From Bradyrhizobium sp. CCGUVB4N (GTDB taxonomy: Bacteria; Pseudomonadota; Alphaproteobacteria; Rhizobiales; Xanthobacteraceae): a stretch of DNA of 64,000 nucleotides. The notes beneath the pieces were generated by a model that had not been told where the DNA came from, did no database searches, and saw only the letters and a list, made by a program, of their open reading frames with translations. Location of the stretch: contig NZ_JANADP010000001.1 in NCBI RefSeq assembly GCF_024199945.1, positions 1,612,001 through 1,676,000 on the forward strand. The letters run 5' to 3'. A program made the translations under genes and the position numbers. Numbering within the stretch: position 1 is the first letter of the stretch; the number at the start of each line of letters is the position of its first letter. Shown one piece after another: positions 1 through 8,658 of the stretch.

Positions 1-365
1 CCATCACCGATGAGCGTGTGGGTCAGGCCGCATAGATCGAGCAGACGGTACCAATCAGCATTATTGCGCGCTAGTCGCGAGACTTCCAAGCCGAGCACGA
101 TGCCCACTTGGCCGAGGCCGACCTCCGCGGTCATACGCGCGAAGCCGGTGCGCTCGGAAAGGCCGGAACCGGAAATACCGAGGTCCTCATCGATAACCTT
201 CACTTGATCGCGTCGCCAACCAAGCCGCGCGGCGCGTTCGGCTAACTCGTACTGACGGGCAGTGGACTCGCGATTATGCTCGACCTGCGTCGTACTGGAC
301 TGACGCACGTAGACGATTGCGCATCGGCGTAGGTGCTCAGCGGTGATCTTGCTCAGTTCGTTCAT
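1..365 (-). CDS. Large serine recombinase, N-terminal part (truncated by window edge)
   Basis: Only about the first 120 codons are visible. They are the resolvase catalytic domain, with the Tyr-Val-Arg-Gln-Ser-Ser nucleophile motif near residue 20. The protein would catalyse strand exchange through a phosphoserine link, as in the large serine recombinase family. The visible part is identical in translation to the complete copy at 46090-48318, so the missing portion is probably also about 620 residues long. It overlaps the small upstream gene, which suggests translational coupling. Confidence 0.8.
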   Translation of the reverse strand, partial: MNELSKITAEHLRRCAIVYVRQSSTTQVEHNRESTARQYELAERAARLGWRRDQVKVIDEDLGISGSGLSERTGFARMTAEVGLGQVGIVLGLEVSRLARNNADWYRLLDLCGLTHTLIGD

Positions 366-513
366 CGTTGCGATCTCCGGCAGTGGCGATTGCTCGGGCG
401 ATTAGTCGGGCGAGTCGCAGCACGAGATGTGCGCGCTGCTCTTTATCGAGGGCCTCCCATACGGGTACGGCCCCGCGCTGAGGTGGTGGGTCGAGAAAGC
501 TTAGCTGCTGCAT
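337..513 (-). CDS. Small helical accessory protein of the serine-recombinase element
   Basis: A 58-codon reading frame beginning Met-Gln-Gln-Leu-Ser-Phe-Leu-Asp, overlapping the recombinase start by about 29 nt. Its core (Val-Trp-Glu-Ala-Leu, then Arg-x-x-Leu-Val-x-x-Leu-Ala) is a predicted amphipathic helix. A diverged version with the same Trp-x-x-Leu pattern lies at the equivalent place in the second element (35399-35647). Conservation of position and pattern argues that it is real; the function is unknown and a partner role for the recombinase is only a guess. Confidence 0.55.
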   Translation of the reverse strand: MQQLSFLDPPPQRGAVPVWEALDKEQRAHLVLRLARLIARAIATAGDRNDERTEQDHR

Positions 514-826
514 GGCTGTCCTCGGATTCCGGTGGCAGGACAGTATGCGCGGCATCCAATTGCCGCAGCAAAGCGTCGACGATCGTCCGGGCGTGCAGCA
601 GCGCGGCGTGGGAAGCCAGGAATGCCGTTCGAGCGCATTGCGGGCTTGCACGCGATAAATGTTGTGCGATAGGCAGATCTGTCCACGCGGCCGGTACAAG
701 GGCACGGGTACCATCGGGCAGTACAAGCGTCAGATGAAGTTCGCCGCGTCGATGACACCAGCCAAGCACATCGAGCGCAGATCCCTCAAAGGGATGCCGC
801 GACCGAACGATGGTTACCTGATCGGG
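443..826 (-). CDS. DUF5372-like accessory protein of the serine-recombinase element
   Basis: Reading frame containing Val-Thr-Ile-Val-Arg-Ser-Arg-His-Pro-Phe-Glu-Gly, then Leu-Val-Leu-Pro-Asp-Gly-Thr and Pro-Ala-Ala-Trp-Thr-Asp-Leu. This is the pattern I associate with DUF5372-type proteins next to recombinases. The start codon is not resolved: there is no ATG between the element end and the conserved region, so translation may begin at a rare codon or in the flanking target. The longer frame that continues to 976 runs into the target RT gene and is not meaningful. It overlaps the small gene downstream. Confidence 0.5.
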   Translation of the reverse strand, partial: PDQVTIVRSRHPFEGSALDVLGWCHRRGELHLTLVLPDGTRALVPAAWTDLPIAQHLSRASPQCARTAFLASHAALLHARTIVDALLRQLDAAHTVLPPESEDSHAAAKLSRPTTSARGRTRMGGPR

Positions 827-876
827 ATAGTCGTCGAGATGATGAGCGCGGTGGTGGGTAGTCTGTCGAGTAGTCT

Positions 877-1698
877 TTTGACAATCTCCCGCATGATCTT
901 CTGCTGAAGGCGGTCCGGAGACACGTGAAATGCAAATGGGCGCTGCTCTACATCGAAAGATGGCTGACGGCGTCAATGGAAAAGGACGGGAAGCTCGTTG
1001 AGCGGATCCGCGGAACCCCGCAAGGGGGCGTGATCAGCCCAATGCTGGCCAATCTGTTCCTGCATTATACGTTTGATCTCTGGATGGCGCGGACACATCC
1101 CGATCTCCCTTGGTGTCGGTATGCCGACGACGGACTGGTGCACTGCCGGACCGAGCAAGAAGCGGAAGCCATTAAGGCGGAGCTTCAAGCAAGGTTGGAG
1201 GTGTGCGGACTTCAGATGCACCCGACAAAGACGCAGATCGTCTACTGCAAGGACAACAGACGTCGGCGAACGTATCCGAGGGTCAAGTTTGACTTCCTCG
1301 GATATCAGTTCAGGCGGCGGCAGGTGGCAACGTCACAGCGGAAGGAGTTCTTCTGTGGATACACCCCGGCGGTCAGTCCGACAGCTTTGAAGGCCATGCG
1401 AGCGACGATCCGAAGCTTGCACATTCCTCGGCAAACGCCGGGGACGCTGGCTGAGATCGCCCAACAGATCAATCCGCTCCTCCGGGGGTGGATAGGTTAT
1501 TATGGCCGGTTCAGCCGTTCGGCGCTGTTCTCTCTGGTCGACTACGTCAATCAGAAGCTGAAGGCGTGGATCATGCGAAAGTACAAGCGCTTCCGGCTCC
1601 ACAAAACCCGTGCGTCGCTGTTCTTGCGAAAGTTGGCTCGGGATAATGCGGAGCTGTTCGTACACTGGCAGTTGTTCGGAACGACCACGTTCACCTGA
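877..1698 (+). pseudogene. Group II intron reverse transcriptase/maturase, 3' part (5' part displaced by the serine-recombinase element)
   Basis: The frame resumes at Phe-Asp-Asn of the first catalytic RT motif (877-885) and continues through Thr-Pro-Gln-Gly-Gly-Val-Ile-Ser-Pro, the Tyr-Ala-Asp-Asp active site, and a group II maturase domain (Asn-Pro-Leu-Leu-Arg-Gly-Trp-Ile-Gly-Tyr-Tyr). It stops just before intron domain V. The upstream part is separated by the inserted element and lies outside the window, so the enzyme should be inactive. The sequence differs clearly from the RT at 45568-49618. Confidence 0.85.
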
Positions 1699-1774
1699 TG
1701 GGAGCGGTGTGAATCGAGAGGTTCACGCACCGTTCTGCGAGAGGCCGGGGGTGAAAATCCCCCGGCCTACTCAC
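1699..1774 (+). ncRNA. Group II intron domains V and VI (3' end of intron)
   Basis: Directly after the RT stop, the stretch beginning GAGCGGTGTGAATC and closing with GCACCGTTC folds as a 34-nt domain V hairpin with a GAGA loop. The next hairpin (GAGGCCGGGGG / CCCCCGGCCTACTC) is domain VI with the expected unpaired branch-point A in CCTACTC. The intron therefore ends near 1774. Confidence 0.8.
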
Positions 1775-2266
1775 CCCAGCGCCAACACTAAAATGGCGCG
1801 GCTTTACGGCCGTTCACCTCGCGGCGAGCGATGTCGCGTGGCTGTCCCACACGGACATTGGAAGACGACGACATTCACCGCTGGCTTGCGCTCCAACGGT
1901 CTGATCGCGCCGCTCGTCCTGGACGGTCCAATGGATGGCGACGCTTTCCTGGCCTACGTCGAACAATTGCTCGCCCCATCGCTGCGGCCCGGCGATACCG
2001 TTATCATGGACAACTTGCCCGCTCACAAGGTCCATGGCGTCCGAGAGGCTATCCAGGCAGTCGGGGCAAGCCTGCTCTATCTCCCACCCTACAGTCCGGA
2101 CTTCAACCCGATCGAGATGGCCTTCTCCAAATTGAAGGCGCTGTTGCGCGCCGCTGCGGCGCGCAACATGCCCGATCTTTGGCAAGCAATCGCCAGCGCG
2201 CTCAAACGCTTCTCACCCGAGGAATGTCAAAATTATCTCGTCGCTGCTGGTTACGATGCAACGTGA
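1775..2266 (+). pseudogene. IS630-family transposase, 3' exon/C-terminal part, interrupted by the group II intron
   Basis: The frame reads Thr-Lys-Met-Ala-Arg-Leu-Tyr-Gly-Arg, then Met-Asp-Asn-Leu-Pro-Ala-His-Lys (second catalytic Asp) and [10 protein letters not shown] (catalytic Glu). That is the second half of a DDE transposase of the IS630/Tc1 type. It starts right after intron domain VI, so the intron is inserted inside the transposase gene, and the first half must lie left of the window. If the intron could still splice, the gene might be restored, but the intron's own RT is split. Confidence 0.8.
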
Positions 2267-2281
2267 TCGGAAAATGCTCTA

Positions 2282-2897
2282 GACCTGCCGACGTCCCAAG
2301 ATTCCACGTTCCTGGGCGTTTGCGGCATCTGTCAGCATATGTGGGTTCAGCAGGCGACACGACGATAGACTTTGCCCCTCAAAAGCCAGCTCGCAGAGGC
2401 GGCCAAAGATTAACTCAAGCTCTCGCCCATCGTGGCTTCGGACTGCTCGCAACCTCAGGACCTGGCGCCTTTGTCCCGCCGCTCGCGCCCTATGCTACGA
2501 TACTGGATGCCTTAGCCTAACGTTGGTTTGAGTACTCTCATGCTGGTTACCAACGCTCGATCGTTCTGAACGGCGAGATCAAGCGGGGACCGAGGCGGTC
2601 GGCATCTTGCCAAACGAAGATACGAATGTTGCACGTCATCAGCGCAATCCTGCTAGAGCAGCACATGGATCGTTGGGCATCCGAAGGACGAGCACACCGA
2701 AGTCACCCTGCTGTTCTGCAATCGATGGTGCCAGTCGCGGGACGAATGATCATCGCAGAAGTTCTCGCCAGATAGTCCAAGGCGTGGCACAGGCGTCAAT
2801 TCAGTCGGTACCCTCAGGACTTCGCTCAAAGAGCCTGCGAGCCAACTCTGGGGCTGTGGCTGCGCGCAATGTGCGCTTTGATCAACTACCATTGCTA
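2282..2897. other. Gap between IS630 end and IS5 element
   Basis: No recognisable gene. Short open frames on both strands have no family signature. The IS630 element probably ends near 2280 (GGAAAATGCTCTA). Confidence 0.5.
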
Positions 2898-3742
2898 GGC
2901 CGTGTTGAAGGTTTTTGACAGAGGAATCGAGGTTTGATTCAAGGCTGCCTTTCTAGGAGGCAGGATTGAGTCGGGCCGATCTGACGGAGACACGATGGCA
3001 GATGCTCGATCCGTTGTTGCCCGATCGCGGCGAACGAGGCCCGCCAATCCTAGACAAGCGGCGTACGGTCAACGGCATTCTGTGGGTTCTGCGAACTGGC
3101 GCGCCGTGGCGCGACATGCCGGAACGATATGGCAAGTGGAACTCGGTCTTCATTCGCTTCACACGCTGGAGCAAGCTCGGGGTGTGGGATGCGGCATTCG
3201 AGACTTTGGCGAGTCTCGGGCCTGCCGCCGACGAGGAGCACGCCATCGATTCCACCATCATCCGGGCGCACCAGCATGCAGCTGGAGTAAAAGGGGGGAA
3301 TCAAAATCAAGAGGCGCTCGGCCGCTCGCGCGGCGGCTTCTCGACGAAGGTCCACATCCGCACGAATGCCGAAGGCCACCCGCTGACCTTCGACATCACT
3401 GGCGGCGAGGTCCATGAAGTTAATGGCTACGACGCATTGATGGAGCTTCACGACCTCAGTCCCAGAAAACTTCTCGGTGACAAAGGCTACGACAGCGACG
3501 CCATTCGTGCTGACCTTGTGGAGCGTGGCATCGAGGCTGTGATCCCGCCGCGATCGAACCGCACGATCCAGATCAAATATGACCGTGAGGCCTACAAACA
3601 TCGCAATCTTGTCGAACGCTGTGTCAATCGCATCAAACAGTTCCGTCGCGTCGCCACCCGTTACGAAAAAACTGCCAGAGCTTTCCTGTCGATGCTAAGC
3701 ATCGCCGCAGCGATGCTCTGGATTAGAACCGTCAACACGACC
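2898..3742 (+). mobile_element. IS5-family element (IS427-like group)
   Basis: The ends are matching inverted repeats (GGCCGTGTTGAAGGTT at left; GTCAACACGACC at right, reverse-complement-like). Both sides sit in a CTAG context: TA at 2896-2897 and at 3743-3744, consistent with TA duplication at a YTAR target. One intact transposase gene is inside. Confidence 0.8.
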
Positions 3743-3745
3743 TAG
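2966..3745 (+). CDS. IS5-family transposase
   Basis: A 259-residue DDE transposase in one continuous frame. Visible motifs are Asp-Ser-Thr-Ile-Ile-Arg-Ala-His-Gln (first Asp), Leu-Gly-Asp-Lys-Gly-Tyr-Asp-Ser-Asp (second Asp) and Arg-Asn-Leu-Val-Glu-Arg-Cys-Val-Asn-Arg (Glu of the Y-R-E type signature). The N-terminal Leu-Thr-x-x-x-Trp-x-x-Leu-x-Pro-Leu-Leu-Pro is typical of the IS427 group. The stop codon TAG at 3743-3745 lies outside the IS and is built from the duplicated target TA plus the next base. It appears intact and possibly active. Confidence 0.9.
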   Translation: MSRADLTETRWQMLDPLLPDRGERGPPILDKRRTVNGILWVLRTGAPWRDMPERYGKWNSVFIRFTRWSKLGVWDAAFETLASLGPAADEEHAIDSTIIRAHQHAAGVKGGNQNQEALGRSRGGFSTKVHIRTNAEGHPLTFDITGGEVHEVNGYDALMELHDLSPRKLLGDKGYDSDAIRADLVERGIEAVIPPRSNRTIQIKYDREAYKHRNLVERCVNRIKQFRRVATRYEKTARAFLSMLSIAAAMLWIRTVNTT

Positions 3746-3772
3746 GTCAGCGTTTTCATGGTTCGAATCATA

Positions 3773-4918
3773 TCAGGCCGCCTCGGCGAGCTTGTAGGAC
3801 CAGGTGTGGATGACCGGGTGCCGATTGACGTCATCGATGCCTTCCATGATGCGCTCCTTGAGTTCGTGTTTCGATGTCACTCGGATGTGGCGTAGGACGG
3901 AGCGGGCGAACTTGGAGAAGAAGCCTTCGATAAGGTTGAGCCAGGAGCCGTGCCTAGGCGTGAACGTAAACTCGAAGCGGCCTGCCGGTTGTGTATCGAG
4001 CCAGGCTCTGGTTTCTTTCGAGATGTGTGCGGAGTGATTGTCGAGAATCAACTTGATCGCGGTACCGGCCGGATAGGCAGGATCGATAAGTTTGAGGAAT
4101 TCGATGAACTCGCGGCTGCGGTGGCGGTCTTTGACGAGAGCGTGGACCTTGCCGGTCAGCAGATCGATTCCAGCCAACAAGCTGAGCGTGCCATGACGTC
4201 TATACTCAAAATCGCGCGCAAAGGCCGGATAGACGCCTGGCACAGGGGGCAAATCCGGCGCCGTCGTCGCGATCGCCTGGATTCCGGGCTTCTCGTCGTA
4301 GGAGACGATCGCCACCTGCTTGCCCGATTTCTTCGACCTGGCTGCGCTCTTCTTCAGGACCTGGACTTCACGATAGACACACAGGACCTCCGCCATTTTC
4401 TGCTCGAACTCGGCATCGCGACGCTCCAGATAGTAGCGCACCTTGTGCGGCTTGATTTCCTCTTGGCCGAGAATCTTGCACACTGTGCCCTGGACCAGGT
4501 TGGCAACGCATTGGTGCCCCGCCGACGGGCCATGCTCACGCGCATGGCGTGCCAGCAGCCGCGTCGTCCACAGCTCGTGCGGGTAGCCGTGCTCCTTGGC
4601 CTTGTCGCACGCCAAAGACACCAGCCAGGCCTTGGCCTCCGGCGTGATCACCGGCTCCTTCCCCGGTCGCGGTCGGTCGTCGAGTGCCGCCACCGCACCA
4701 TAGGCTACCGCCCGCTCGACGCAGCGCTGAACCGTCTGATGATGCACACCAAGTCTTCGTCCCACGGCAAAGAACGACGGGTTCTCGCGATAGGCCAGCG
4801 GCATTGCTGCCCGCGACACCCGGCTCGCCGACTCGGTTCGAGACCGCGAAAGAGCCGTCAACGTTTCAATCTCCTTCTCAGTCATCGCCAACTCGACTGC
4901 TTGCCGCCATGTCGCCAT
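3773..4918 (-). CDS. IS630-family transposase
   Basis: About 381 residues from the ATG at 4918 (Met-Ala-Thr-Trp-Arg-Gln-Ala-Val); an extension to 5011 is open but less likely to be coding. It has an N-terminal helix-turn-helix region (Leu-Gly-Val-His-His-Gln-Thr-Val-Gln-Arg-Cys) and a DDE domain: Tyr-Asp-Glu-Lys-Pro-Gly-Ile-Gln, Leu-Asp-Asn-His-Ser-Ala-His and Pro-Arg-His-Gly-Ser-Trp-Leu-Asn-Leu-Ile-Glu. The frame is complete. The promoter-side end abuts the IS701 insertion at 5005, so its upstream terminal repeat may be separated or lost. Confidence 0.85.
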   Translation of the reverse strand: MATWRQAVELAMTEKEIETLTALSRSRTESASRVSRAAMPLAYRENPSFFAVGRRLGVHHQTVQRCVERAVAYGAVAALDDRPRPGKEPVITPEAKAWLVSLACDKAKEHGYPHELWTTRLLARHAREHGPSAGHQCVANLVQGTVCKILGQEEIKPHKVRYYLERRDAEFEQKMAEVLCVYREVQVLKKSAARSKKSGKQVAIVSYDEKPGIQAIATTAPDLPPVPGVYPAFARDFEYRRHGTLSLLAGIDLLTGKVHALVKDRHRSREFIEFLKLIDPAYPAGTAIKLILDNHSAHISKETRAWLDTQPAGRFEFTFTPRHGSWLNLIEGFFSKFARSVLRHIRVTSKHELKERIMEGIDDVNRHPVIHTWSYKLAEAA

Positions 4919-6087
4919 GATACCAACCCTCGTTCGGACAATCTCAAAACGAGGAATCCACGAACACACTTCCAGTTCCGTGCCGGTTTCATGGAATCGA
5001 TCGTCTAGCACTACTCTGGCAGTTTAGTTTTGCTTGGATCGACGAGGAGTTTCTCACAGTGCGGGCATCGCCGGGGTGGAGGCTGCGCGAAGAGGTCGAG
5101 GATGGCTTGCCTGACGGCCGGCATGCTCGGCTGTGGCGGCGGTCCGGCGATTCTTTTTTTTTCGTCCCGCTGCTTTGAGGCGGCGGGATTGGAGGAAGGC
5201 GTAGGCGATCATGGTCATCAAGGCGTGTCGGTGTAACCCCGTCCAGGATCTCCCTTCGAAGTGGTCGAGGCCAAGCTCCTCCTTGAGCTGCTGATGGGCC
5301 TGCTCACAGACCCATCTGGCTTTGATCGTGGCGACGAGCATCTTGAGGCTCGCATCGGCCGGTAGGTTCGACACATAGTATTTTTGCTCGCCAGTCGACC
5401 GGCGTTCGCCGACGAGCCAGACCTCGTCGCCCGGCATGCACTGCACCCGATTATCGAGCATGCGGTGCTTATGGCCATCCGCAACGCGGACACGGCGGGC
5501 CGCGAAGAGACATGTCAGTCGACCTTTGGTGCCCCGCCGCCAACTGACCCTTCGCCATTTTCCTTTGGCCAACATCGCTTCAGCAGCGACAGGGGGCTGA
5601 TCTGGAATGTGGTATTTGCGGCGCTTTCCGGCCTTCGCGACAGGGAAGATCAAGGCAACGTCGGTGGGATAAACGTTCTGGCGTCGCGACAGACCCACCG
5701 CCCACAACAGACCGCGCTCGCTCAAAGCCTGACGGAAAGTCCCGCTGGAGCCGTACCCTGAATCGGCAAGCACACAGCCAAAACGTGCACCGGAGGCGAT
5801 GACGCGGTCGATCTCCGCGATCGCGATTTCCGGCTTTGTCAGTGCAGTCTGTCTATCCTTCGGCACACCGGCCCGCGCCATGCGCTCACGATCATCTGTC
5901 CAACTCTCGGGTAGGAATAGCCGCAGGCCCACCATCACGGGTACCTCGCGCGACGCCAACGTTACCGAGACCAGCGACTGGCAGACCGTATGTTCGTTGT
6001 CCGAGAGGTGGCTCGTCCGCAATATGCGATGAGCGAGGGTTGCGCCGGGTGGGCCGACGCCGAGCCTCTCGCATAGGAGGACGAGCC

Positions 6088-7206
6088 GTGCGGCAGGATA
6101 GCAAAATCTACGTGGGACTGGATACGTCGAAGCTGAAGATCTCGGTAGCCGTAGCCGAGGCGGGGCGCGATGGCGACGTGCGCTTCATCGGCGAGATCGA
6201 CAGCACGCCTGATGCGGTGGAGCGATTGATAACGAAGCTCGCCAAAAGGCACCGGGGCCTCGCCTTTTGCTACGAAGCCGGCCCGACCGGCTACGGTCTC
6301 CATCGTCAGATCACACGGCTTGGCCACGACTGCATCGTGGTTGCACCATCACTGATCCCGAAGCGGCCTGGAGAACGGGTCAAGACCAACCGCCGTGATG
6401 CGCTGACCCTGGCCAAGCTGCATCGTGCAGGAGAGCTGACCGCGGTCTGGGTACCGGATCCGGAGCACGAGGCGGTGCGAGAACTGGTACGTGCCCGGGA
6501 AGCCGCGATGGAAGATCTGCGGCGGGCCCGTCAACGCTTGCAGTCCTTCCTGCTCCGTCACGGCCGGGTCTTCACCGGCCGTCAAGCGTGGACCAAGGCG
6601 CATACACGATGGCTGTGCGAGCAACGCTTCGAGCATCCGGCGCAGTATCTCGTGCTGGCCGAGTATCGCCAAGCGATCGAGGCCGCCGAGATCCGTCTGA
6701 AGCGTCTGGACGACCAGGTTGCCGAGGCGGTGAGTTCATGGTCCATGGCTCCAGTGATCGCCGCCTACCAAGCGCTACGCGGCGTCGCCTTCCTGACCGC
6801 GGTCACCTTCGTCACCGAAATCGGCGACGTGCGCCGCTTCGACAGCCCGCGCCAACTGATGGCGTATCTTGGCCTGGTGCCCTGCGAAAACTCTACGGGA
6901 GAACGCATCCGGCGGGGCAGCATCACCAAAGCTGGTAATGGCCGGGCGCGCCGCGTGCTCATTGAGGGCGCCTGGACCTACCGCTTCCCCGCCCGGATGA
7001 GCCGCCTACTGCAGGAGCGGCAGGCCGGCCTGACGAAAGCGGTGTGCGACATCGCCTGGAAAGCCCAAGTCAGACTCTGCGCTCGCTATCGCAAGCTGAT
7101 GGCACGCGGCAAACGCCAGGCAGTCGTCACCGTGGCCATCGCCCGGGAAATGGCCGCCTTCCTTTGGGCAATCGGCCAAGAGGTGGAGCCGCACAGCGCA
7201 ACCTGA
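6088..7206 (+). CDS. IS110-family transposase (DEDD recombinase)
   Basis: A 372-residue protein starting at GTG 6088, preceded by an AGGAGG Shine-Dalgarno. The N-terminal RuvC-like domain has Val-Gly-Leu-Asp-Thr-Ser-Lys (Asp), Cys-Tyr-Glu-Ala-Gly-Pro-Thr-Gly (Glu) and Thr-Asn-Arg-Arg-Asp-Ala (Asp). The C-terminal transposase-20 domain has Gly-Leu-Val-Pro-Cys-Glu-Asn-Ser-Thr-Gly-Glu and Gly-Ser-Ile-Thr-Lys-Ala-Gly-Asn. The frame is intact. It inserts without classical target duplication, here into an IS701 transposase gene. Confidence 0.9.
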   Translation: MRQDSKIYVGLDTSKLKISVAVAEAGRDGDVRFIGEIDSTPDAVERLITKLAKRHRGLAFCYEAGPTGYGLHRQITRLGHDCIVVAPSLIPKRPGERVKTNRRDALTLAKLHRAGELTAVWVPDPEHEAVRELVRAREAAMEDLRRARQRLQSFLLRHGRVFTGRQAWTKAHTRWLCEQRFEHPAQYLVLAEYRQAIEAAEIRLKRLDDQVAEAVSSWSMAPVIAAYQALRGVAFLTAVTFVTEIGDVRRFDSPRQLMAYLGLVPCENSTGERIRRGSITKAGNGRARRVLIEGAWTYRFPARMSRLLQERQAGLTKAVCDIAWKAQVRLCARYRKLMARGKRQAVVTVAIAREMAAFLWAIGQEVEPHSAT

Positions 7207-7535
7207 TCGCTTGCTGAATTAGCTACGCTTCCTTCCACCTCAACACAGGAGAACTCTCAGGAGCGACATCATTGTTGCGCATCGCTGGAGGCAGGGCCCC
7301 GGTTGGGGAACTCTCGCACCAATTGTGTGGCCGACATTGTCGATGCCCGCTGGCAGATCGAGACAGCCCCGGACGAACAAACGGAAATGCGGTATCCAAC
7401 CCGCGTATCAGAGTCTACAAACCGTCGTCTCAGCGGCTCTGCCTCCTGCGCTGCGTAACAATCATCCAATTGACAACTCCGGCACAAACGGAGGTCGCAC
7501 CCTCATGCCGATAACCCTGGACAACGAACATCAGA
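7207..7535 (+). ncRNA. Candidate guide (bridge/seek) RNA region of the IS1111-like element
   Basis: About 330 bases between the transposase stop and the right end contain no convincing gene. In IS1111-type elements the target-guiding non-coding RNA is encoded in the 3' end, so this is where it would be expected. I did not derive a fold or a guide loop; the call rests on position and family knowledge. Confidence 0.4.
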
Positions 7536-7996
7536 GTTGGCCGTCTTTCCGAGCGACGAGGCATATTGGGGTGCCACGCCAACCGAGTGAGATCCCTTCT
7601 TGGGCAACGCCGTGTCATCGATGACAAGAAACCCCGCCTCATCACCAACCAGGCCATCTGCCTTCTTCAGCAAAACGGCTTCAAGCGAGGCACTGTCCCA
7701 AACTCCGGCGGTGACGAAATGATGCAGCTGATCGTAGCCGACTTCGCGAGCGCGCGTCGCCATCGGCTGAATGCTCTTGCGGTCTCCTGGACCAATCAGC
7801 CCGGCGATATAGGCTGGACACATCCGCGCTCTAGTCTTGTGCCGTAGCGCCGCGACAAACGGCGCAAGCCAGCGATCGAGATCAGCCTGCCAGTTTACGT
7901 CCATTGATCGGCCCTCCATGAGCCGACCTCCCATGAGTCACAGAAAAACTGATTTGGGAATCCCGCGCCGCTAAAAATCTGCCAAGGTAGTGCTAG

Positions 7997-8339
7997 CAAT
8001 TGATCCACATAGCGGAAGCATGTCACCTATCAATCAATGAAGGTCAGCCGGTTAAGTCACCCACGGCATCATGCAACGAGGCTAGGCGGTTCGGAAGCCA
8101 AAGCCATCGGGCAATGGCGACGATCGTCGGCGAAAGTTTCCCGGTCGGCCCTGCGTTCGGGATCCTGTGAATCTGACGGCAACCCGACACGCGCGGCGGT
8201 CGCGTTAGGCTTAGGCCGACCAGAAACCTTCGGCCGCTACGAAAGATCGAACGGGGCAGCCATCTGTTTTGGTCAAAGACGAGGACTGCCAACCGAACAT
8301 GGTGCGCTAGTTAATCCAATTCAACACTGGAGATGCGAC
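7997..8339. other. Non-coding stretch upstream of the LLM monooxygenase gene
   Basis: No gene recognised. It should hold the promoter for the gene starting at 8340; no clear sigma-70 or sigma-54 element could be assigned by eye. Confidence 0.4.
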
Positions 8340-8582
8340 ATGCAACGCGATGGTGAAATGAAGCTCGGGTTGTACCTGATTCAGGCGGGGTACAACGAAG
8401 GTGCATGGCGCGATCCGAGCGTGCCGGCTGATGGTGGAGTTGATGTCAACCATTATGCTCACCTAGCAGAACTTGCTGAATCTGCAGCGTTTCACTTCGT
8501 GTTTCTACCCGATAGTCCAAGTGTTGTAGAACAAGATCACGCAAACATGGCTCGCGTAAGCCGAAACGATGGGTTCGAGCCA
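8340..8582 (+). pseudogene. LLM-class flavin-dependent monooxygenase (NtaA/SnaA/DszA type), N-terminal fragment
   Basis: The first 81 codons, from ATG 8340 with a GGAG site upstream, read Leu-Gly-Leu-Tyr-Leu-Ile-Gln, Ala-Glu-Leu-Ala-Glu-Ser-Ala and Phe-Leu-Pro-Asp: the start of an NtaA-type flavin monooxygenase barrel. The frame stops inside the IS3 left end right after Gly-Phe-Glu-Pro. The remainder is at 10325-11440 on the opposite strand. Joining the two through the CCA shared by both gives Gly-Phe-Glu-Pro-Ile-Ser-Leu-Leu-Ser-Ala, as expected for this family. Confidence 0.85.
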
Positions 8583-8658
8583 TGAAGTGGACCCCGGATT
8601 TTGGACCGGCGGCTTAGGTGGTGCGGATGCCGTTCCGTTTTGATAAACGGAGCGGACC

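Larger units (their letters stand above)
1..878 (-). mobile_element. Serine-recombinase element, copy 1 (right end only; rest is beyond the window)
   Basis: This stretch matches 47954-48831 with a constant offset of 47953 and no indels; all translations across it are identical in the two copies. It holds the 5' part of a large serine recombinase plus two small overlapping upstream genes, all on the minus strand. Identity stops exactly at the TTT at 876-878, after which an RT reading frame begins (Phe-Asp-Asn-Leu-Pro-His-Asp). The left end and most of the recombinase lie outside the window. Confidence 0.85.
5984..7535 (+). mobile_element. IS110-family element, IS1111-like group
   Basis: It is bounded by the break points in the IS701 transposase frame. 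Near the ends is a 13-bp inverted repeat: ATGTTCGTTGTCC at 5990-6002 and GGACAACGAACAT at 7519-7531, set a few bases in from each end. Subterminal inverted repeats and a long 3' non-coding region are features of the IS1111 group. Confidence 0.75.
5054..7904 (-). pseudogene. IS701-family transposase, split in two by an IS110-type insertion
   Basis: The N-terminal part (7536-7904, from Met-Asp-Val-Asn-Trp-Gln-Ala-Asp) ends at Leu-Gly-Lys-Thr-Ala-Asn. The C-terminal part (5054-5983) resumes at Cys-Gln-Ser-Leu-Val-Ser-Val. Removing 5984-7535 restores a continuous frame reading Lys-Thr-Ala-Asn-Cys-Gln-Ser-Leu. Motifs include Val-Ile-Asp-Asp-Thr-Ala-Leu-Pro-Lys-Lys-Gly (first Asp), Leu-Ala-Asp-Ser-Gly-Tyr-Gly (second Asp) and Gln-Leu-Lys-Glu-Glu-Leu-Gly-Leu-Asp-His-Phe-Glu (Glu). 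As it stands it cannot make a full transposase. Confidence 0.85.
5009..7992 (-). mobile_element. IS701-family element, split by an IS110/IS1111-type element
   Basis: The terminal inverted repeats are CACTACTCTGGCAGTTT at 5009 and its imperfect complement AAATCTGCCAAGGTAGTG ending at 7992. Both ends are flanked by CTAG (5005-5008 and 7993-7996), the 4-bp YTAR duplication expected of IS701. The transposase gene is cut by the inner element at 5984-7535. Confidence 0.8.

Noticed and set aside
443..976. A 177-codon minus-strand frame spanning the element end and RT gene
   Set aside because: Its upstream half is antisense to the RT target gene; only the part inside the element is conserved between the two copies.
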